A stretch of 17,236 nt of DNA from DATJBC01 sp035515515 (lineage in GTDB: Bacteria; Actinomycetota; Acidimicrobiia; Acidimicrobiales; UBA8190), in NCBI GenBank assembly GCA_035515515.1, contig DATJBC010000011.1, positions 1 to 17,236 on the forward strand. Direction: 5' to 3'. Position numbers and translations under genes: made by a program. Of this stretch, positions 14,195 to 17,236 are shown in pieces. Position 1 is the stretch's first letter, and each line of letters starts with the position of its first letter. The notes beneath the pieces are model-generated. The model ran no database searches and was not told the origin of the DNA. It was given only the letters and a program-made list of their open reading frames with translations.

Positions 14195-14601
14195 GCGGTC
14201 AGCACCGACTGGGTCTGCGTGGTCTGGGCCACCCGCCGGCCCTCGTCGTCGACCACGTCGGTCTGCACCACGATGGTGCTGCGCCCCACGTGCAGGGGAC
14301 GGCTCGTGCCCCGGGCGGCCCCGGACCGCAGCGCCCGGAAGAAGTTGGTCTTGGACTCGATGGTCGAGGTGCGGGCCCCGGGCGGCAGGTTGAGCACGGC
14401 GCACAGGGCCCCCAGGCTGTCCGCCAGCGCCATGAGCACCCCCCCGTGCATGACGCCGCCGGCGGTGCAGCGTTCGGGGGCCCACTCCACCAGGCCGGTC
14501 ACCGCCCCCGCCTGGGCGGCGGTGACCTCCACCCCGCACAGGCGGCTGAAGGGCATGGCGTCGAGGAGGGCGTCGACGTCGTCGCCGGGCGAGCCCGTCA
14601 T
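14191..14601 (-). CDS. PaaI-family hotdog thioesterase
   Basis: A 136-residue single hotdog domain likely to hydrolyse acyl- or aryl-CoA thioesters as a tetramer. The signature is GGVMHGGVLMALADSLGALCA (48-68), with HGG at 52-54 and Asp61 as the acidic catalytic residue, followed by STIESKTNFFRAL (79-91), typical of the YdiI/PaaI group. The start is taken at ATG 14601; a GTG three codons earlier is possible. It follows the phosphotransferase by 18 nt and is probably in one operon with it. The substrate is unknown; clearing dead-end CoA esters would fit the surroundings. Confidence 0.88.
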   Translation of the reverse strand: MTGSPGDDVDALLDAMPFSRLCGVEVTAAQAGAVTGLVEWAPERCTAGGVMHGGVLMALADSLGALCAVLNLPPGARTSTIESKTNFFRALRSGAARGTSRPLHVGRSTIVVQTDVVDDEGRRVAQTTQTQSVLTA

Positions 14602-14619
14602 GGCCTGCACCCTAGGAGC

Positions 14620-15687
14620 TCACGCCCCGATCAAGGCCCCCAGGAGCTCGACGGTGGGGTTGTGCTGGGTGAGCCAGCTGTCGTCGATCCCCATGCGGGC
14701 CAGCAGGCGGGCGGCGCGCACCAGGATGGCCCCGCTGCGCAGGGCGGCGAACGCCTCGTACCAGCGCAGGTCGGCCACGGGCCGGCCCAGGCGCGCCTGG
14801 TAGGCGTCGACGGTGGCCGCCCGGGAGGCGAAGCCGGGCAGGTCGCCGCCGCAGCGGTCGACGGCCATGTCGTGCAGGACGAGGAGCCAGGCCAGGTCCA
14901 CCTCGGCGGGGCCGATGGTGGCCATCTCGAAGTCGAGGACCGCGGCGATGGCCATGGTGTCGTCCACGAGCACGTTGCCGAGCTGGACGTCCCCCCACAG
15001 CAGCGAGGGGGGCGGCTCGGGGTCGGGCCGGTGGGCCCGGCACCAGGCCAGCCCGTCGGCGAAGACGGCGGGGGCGCCACCCTCGCCGGCCCAGGCGAGG
15101 TAGCGGTCCCAGTAGTCGAGCTCGGCCCCCAGGTGCTCCCGGCCGTGCCCGGCCAGGCGCTCCCCCAGGACGGCGGCGCACCCCAGCGCCTCCCAGTCGA
15201 GGCGGTGGATGCCGGCCAGCGCCTCGACCAGCTCGCCCTGCAGCCGGGCCTGCCCGGCGCCGGGGGACTCCGCCAGCCACCCGGTCCGCAGGTAGGGCTG
15301 CTCGGCCTGCACCACCCGGCCCGCCACGCGCGGCATGACGAGGAACGGCGCGCCCAGGAAGCGGGGGTCGTCCTCGACGGCCACCGGGGCCACGGCCCGC
15401 ACCCCGGCCCCCGCCAGCACCTGCTGGAGCCGGCCCTGGCCGCCCACGTCGTAGCGGGGGAACAGCCCTTCGTCGTGCGGGGGGAGCCGCAGCACCCACG
15501 ATTCGTGGACGGCGACCCCGGCGAGTTCCCAGTCCACCTCGGCGAAGATCGTCTCGCTGGAGAGCCCGGTGCTCGGCCGCACGAGCGGTGCCACGTCGAT
15601 GTCGCCGGCGCCGGGCCGCCAGGCGCGCAGCCACGACGCGAATGCGCGGCGGAGCTCGTCGAGGTCGCGCGGTCGGGAGATCCCCAT
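14620..15687 (-). CDS. Phosphotransferase-family (APH/ACAD10-like) protein
   Basis: A 355-residue kinase-like protein of the aminoglycoside/choline phosphotransferase superfamily. It has a nucleotide-lobe segment with VRPSTGLSSET (36-46) and ESWVLRLPP (62-70), the catalytic loop LWGDVQLGN (230-238) with Asp233 and Asn238, and the metal-binding LDFEMATIGPAEVDLAW (251-267). The His usually opening the catalytic loop is Trp231, a change also common in actinobacterial members. Relatives linked to acyl-CoA metabolism (the ACAD10/11 kinase domains) phosphorylate 4-hydroxyacyl-CoA, which fits the neighbouring thioesterase and synthetase better than antibiotic resistance. ATG 15687 has no Shine-Dalgarno and is probably leaderless; a TTG at 15699 is a less likely start. 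Confidence 0.82.
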   Translation of the reverse strand: MGISRPRDLDELRRAFASWLRAWRPGAGDIDVAPLVRPSTGLSSETIFAEVDWELAGVAVHESWVLRLPPHDEGLFPRYDVGGQGRLQQVLAGAGVRAVAPVAVEDDPRFLGAPFLVMPRVAGRVVQAEQPYLRTGWLAESPGAGQARLQGELVEALAGIHRLDWEALGCAAVLGERLAGHGREHLGAELDYWDRYLAWAGEGGAPAVFADGLAWCRAHRPDPEPPPSLLWGDVQLGNVLVDDTMAIAAVLDFEMATIGPAEVDLAWLLVLHDMAVDRCGGDLPGFASRAATVDAYQARLGRPVADLRWYEAFAALRSGAILVRAARLLARMGIDDSWLTQHNPTVELLGALIGA

Positions 15688-15697
15688 GGGAGGGGCC

Positions 15698-15707
15698 AAA
15701 CTATCGT
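15698..15707. promoter_or_regulatory. Overlapping divergent -10 elements
   Basis: The only AT-rich decamer in the 29-bp gap between divergent starts 15687 (-) and 15717 (+). TATCGT (15702-15707) is a plus-strand -10 and TAGTTT (complement of 15698-15703) a minus-strand -10. Each lies about 10 nt from its start codon, and neither gene has a Shine-Dalgarno, so both transcripts are probably leaderless. Confidence 0.5.
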
Positions 15708-15716
15708 CGGGCCGCG

Positions 15717-17236
15717 ATGACGACGGTGGCCGAGCTCGTCCTCGCCCGGGCCGAGGACGACGACGTGGGCCTGCGCTTCGAGGACGCCGCGTGGAGCTGG
15801 CGCCAGGTGGTGGCCGAGGCGTGGGCCCGCGCCGCCCTGCTGGAGCGCACGCGGCGGCCGGGCCCGTTCCACGTGGGGGTCCTGCTCGAGAACGTCCCCG
15901 AATACCTCTTCCTCCTGTGCGGGGCGGCGCTGGCCGGTGCGGCGGTCGTGGGGATCAACCCCACGCGCCGGGGCGCCGAGCTGGCCCGGGACGTGCGCCA
16001 CACCGACTGCCAGCTGGTGGTGACCGACGAGGGGTCACTGCCCCTGCTGGAGGGGCTCGACATCGGGGTCGGCCCGGACCGCGTGCTGCTGGCGGGGAGC
16101 CCGACCTACGCCCGGGCGACCCAGCGCGGGGACGGGCGGCCCCCCCCGGGCTGGGCACCGCCGGGGCCCGACGCGCTGTATCTCCTGCTGTTCACGTCGG
16201 GGTCGACGGGGGCGCCCAAGGCGGTGCGCGTGACCCAGGGCCGCATGGCCGGGCAGGCGAGCACCATGGCCCGGGGGTCGGGCTTCGGGCCCGGCGACGT
16301 CATGTACTGCGCCATGCCGCTGTTCCACGGCAACGCCCTCAACACCTGTGTGGTGCCCGCCGTGGCCTCGGGGGCGACGCTCGTCCTGCGCCGGCGGTTC
16401 TCGGCGTCGGGGTTCCTCCCCGACGTGCGGCGCTACGGCGTGACGTACTTCAACTACGTGGGCCGGGCGCTCGCCTACGTGCTCGCCACCGACCCGGCGC
16501 CCGACGACGCCGACAACACCTTGCGCTTCGGGTTCGGCACCGACGCCTCCCCCCGCGACATCTCGGCGTTCAAGAGGCGCTTCGCCTGCCCCATCGTCGA
16601 GGGCTACGGCTCCAGCGAGGGCGCCATCGCCATGTCGCGGGTGCCGGGGACGCCGCGCGCCGCCATCGGCAAGCCCCCGCCGGGGACCGACGTGGTCATC
16701 GTCGACCCCGTGACCGGGCAGGAGTGCCCGCCCGCCCGCTTCGACGGGGAGGGGATGCTGCGCAACGGGTCGGAGGCCATCGGCGAGATCGTCAGCCGCG
16801 ACGGCGTGGCCCGCTTCGAGGGCTATCACGCCAACGCCGAGGCCGACGCCGAGCGCACCCGCAACGGGTGGTTCTGGTCCGGGGACCTCGGGTACCGCGA
16901 CGCCGAGGGCTTCTTCTACTTCGCGGGCCGCACCTCGGACTGGCTGCGCGTGGACGGCGAGAACTTCGCCGCCGCCCCGGTGGAGCGGATCCTGGCCCGC
17001 TTCCCGGGGGTGGTCACGGCCGTGGTGTACCCGGTCCCCGACCCCCGCACGGGCGACCAGGCCATGGCGGTGCTCGAGCTCGCCGACCCCGGCGGCTTCG
17101 ACCCCGGGGCGTTCGCCCGCTTCCTCGAGGAGCAGCCCGACCTGGGCACCAAGTGGGCCCCGCTCTTCGTGCGGGTGACCGGCGCCGTCCCCCTCACCGC
17201 CTCGGGCAAGGTCGACAAGCGGCCCCTGCGCCGGGC
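15717..17236 (+). CDS. FadD17-like acyl-CoA synthetase (3' end beyond window)
   Basis: 506 codons are present and the frame is open at the right edge, so the gene is nearly complete. It is a class I adenylate-forming enzyme: P-loop LFTSGSTGAPKAV (158-170), A5 EGYGSSEG (295-302), A7 WSGDLGYRDAEGF (387-399), hinge GRTSDWLRVDGEN (404-416) and A10 Lys498 in TASGKVDK. The N-terminal segments HVGVLLENVPEYLF and GINPTRRGAELARDVRHTDCQLV recall mycobacterial FadD17, which activates steroid side-chain acids; that is recalled resemblance, not a search result. The substrate could be a steroid or other bulky acid. The ATG has no Shine-Dalgarno and is probably leaderless. It is divergent from the phosphotransferase and thioesterase genes. 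Confidence 0.9.
   Translation, partial: MTTVAELVLARAEDDDVGLRFEDAAWSWRQVVAEAWARAALLERTRRPGPFHVGVLLENVPEYLFLLCGAALAGAAVVGINPTRRGAELARDVRHTDCQLVVTDEGSLPLLEGLDIGVGPDRVLLAGSPTYARATQRGDGRPPPGWAPPGPDALYLLLFTSGSTGAPKAVRVTQGRMAGQASTMARGSGFGPGDVMYCAMPLFHGNALNTCVVPAVASGATLVLRRRFSASGFLPDVRRYGVTYFNYVGRALAYVLATDPAPDDADNTLRFGFGTDASPRDISAFKRRFACPIVEGYGSSEGAIAMSRVPGTPRAAIGKPPPGTDVVIVDPVTGQECPPARFDGEGMLRNGSEAIGEIVSRDGVARFEGYHANAEADAERTRNGWFWSGDLGYRDAEGFFYFAGRTSDWLRVDGENFAAAPVERILARFPGVVTAVVYPVPDPRTGDQAMAVLELADPGGFDPGAFARFLEEQPDLGTKWAPLFVRVTGAVPLTASGKVDKRPLRR

Noticed and set aside
14985..15000. His-to-Trp change at the start of the phosphotransferase catalytic loop as a sign of inactivation
   Set aside because: Catalytic Asp and Asn are intact and a WGD loop is, as I recall, common in actinobacterial members of this family.
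14290..15720. 476-residue plus-strand open frame
   Set aside because: Antisense shadow of the phosphotransferase and thioesterase genes; low-complexity composition and no motif.
16035..16829. 264-residue minus-strand open frame
   Set aside because: Lies wholly opposite the FadD17-like gene and shows only low-complexity sequence.

Overview
The window is very GC-rich, densely packed bacterial DNA with GTG starts, 4-bp start/stop overlaps and strong G/C bias at third codon positions. Its protein families (two acyl-CoA dehydrogenases, two thiolases, two FadD-type synthetases, a DUF35 protein, a PAQR protein and an ACAD10-like phosphotransferase) point to an actinomycete-type chromosome. Acidimicrobiia or a relative is plausible, but no marker gene settles it. 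There is no rRNA, tRNA, CRISPR array, insertion sequence or phage gene.

Layout. Positions 1-189 may hold the tail of an upstream gene. A 3-hydroxyacyl-CoA dehydrogenase-like SDR (219-1115, +) converges on a three-gene minus-strand operon (5067 to 1161): an IVD-type acyl-CoA dehydrogenase, a fusion of an HMG-CoA-synthase-like domain to a DUF35 zinc-ribbon/OB domain, and an SCP-x/archaeal-type thiolase. All three are joined by 4-bp overlaps. Divergent from it, across an AT-richer promoter/operator, is a plus-strand operon (5205-8287): a heme-oxygenase-like putative diiron protein, a classical thiolase and a second acyl-CoA dehydrogenase. This converges on a minus-strand pair, a SnoaL-like protein and an acyl-CoA synthetase (10299 to 8333). 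Together these genes look like an acyl-CoA catabolic island for fatty, branched or steroid side-chain acids. Synthetase, dehydrogenases, hydroxyacyl dehydrogenase and thiolases are present; no enoyl-CoA hydratase was seen here.

From 10432 the theme changes: a PAQR/hemolysin-III membrane protein, a small CxxCxC protein, a hairpin-rich non-coding stretch, and a MarR regulator translationally coupled to an ABC exporter. The regulator has a His-rich N-terminus and Cys-rich C-terminus, the exporter begins with a Met/Gly/His stretch, and a dyad covers the predicted marR start point. Upstream on the same strand are a PaaI-type thioesterase and an ACAD10-like phosphotransferase. Divergent from them, sharing a 29-bp gap, a FadD17-like acyl-CoA synthetase runs off the right edge, returning to acyl-CoA (possibly steroid side-chain) metabolism.

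Most worth following up: the thiolase plus HMGS-like/DUF35 fusion whose catalytic Glu and His appear to be lost; the putative diiron oxidase heading a beta-oxidation operon; the possibly metal- or thiol-responsive MarR/ABC pair with its operator; and the hairpin-dense non-coding stretch at 11464-11630.
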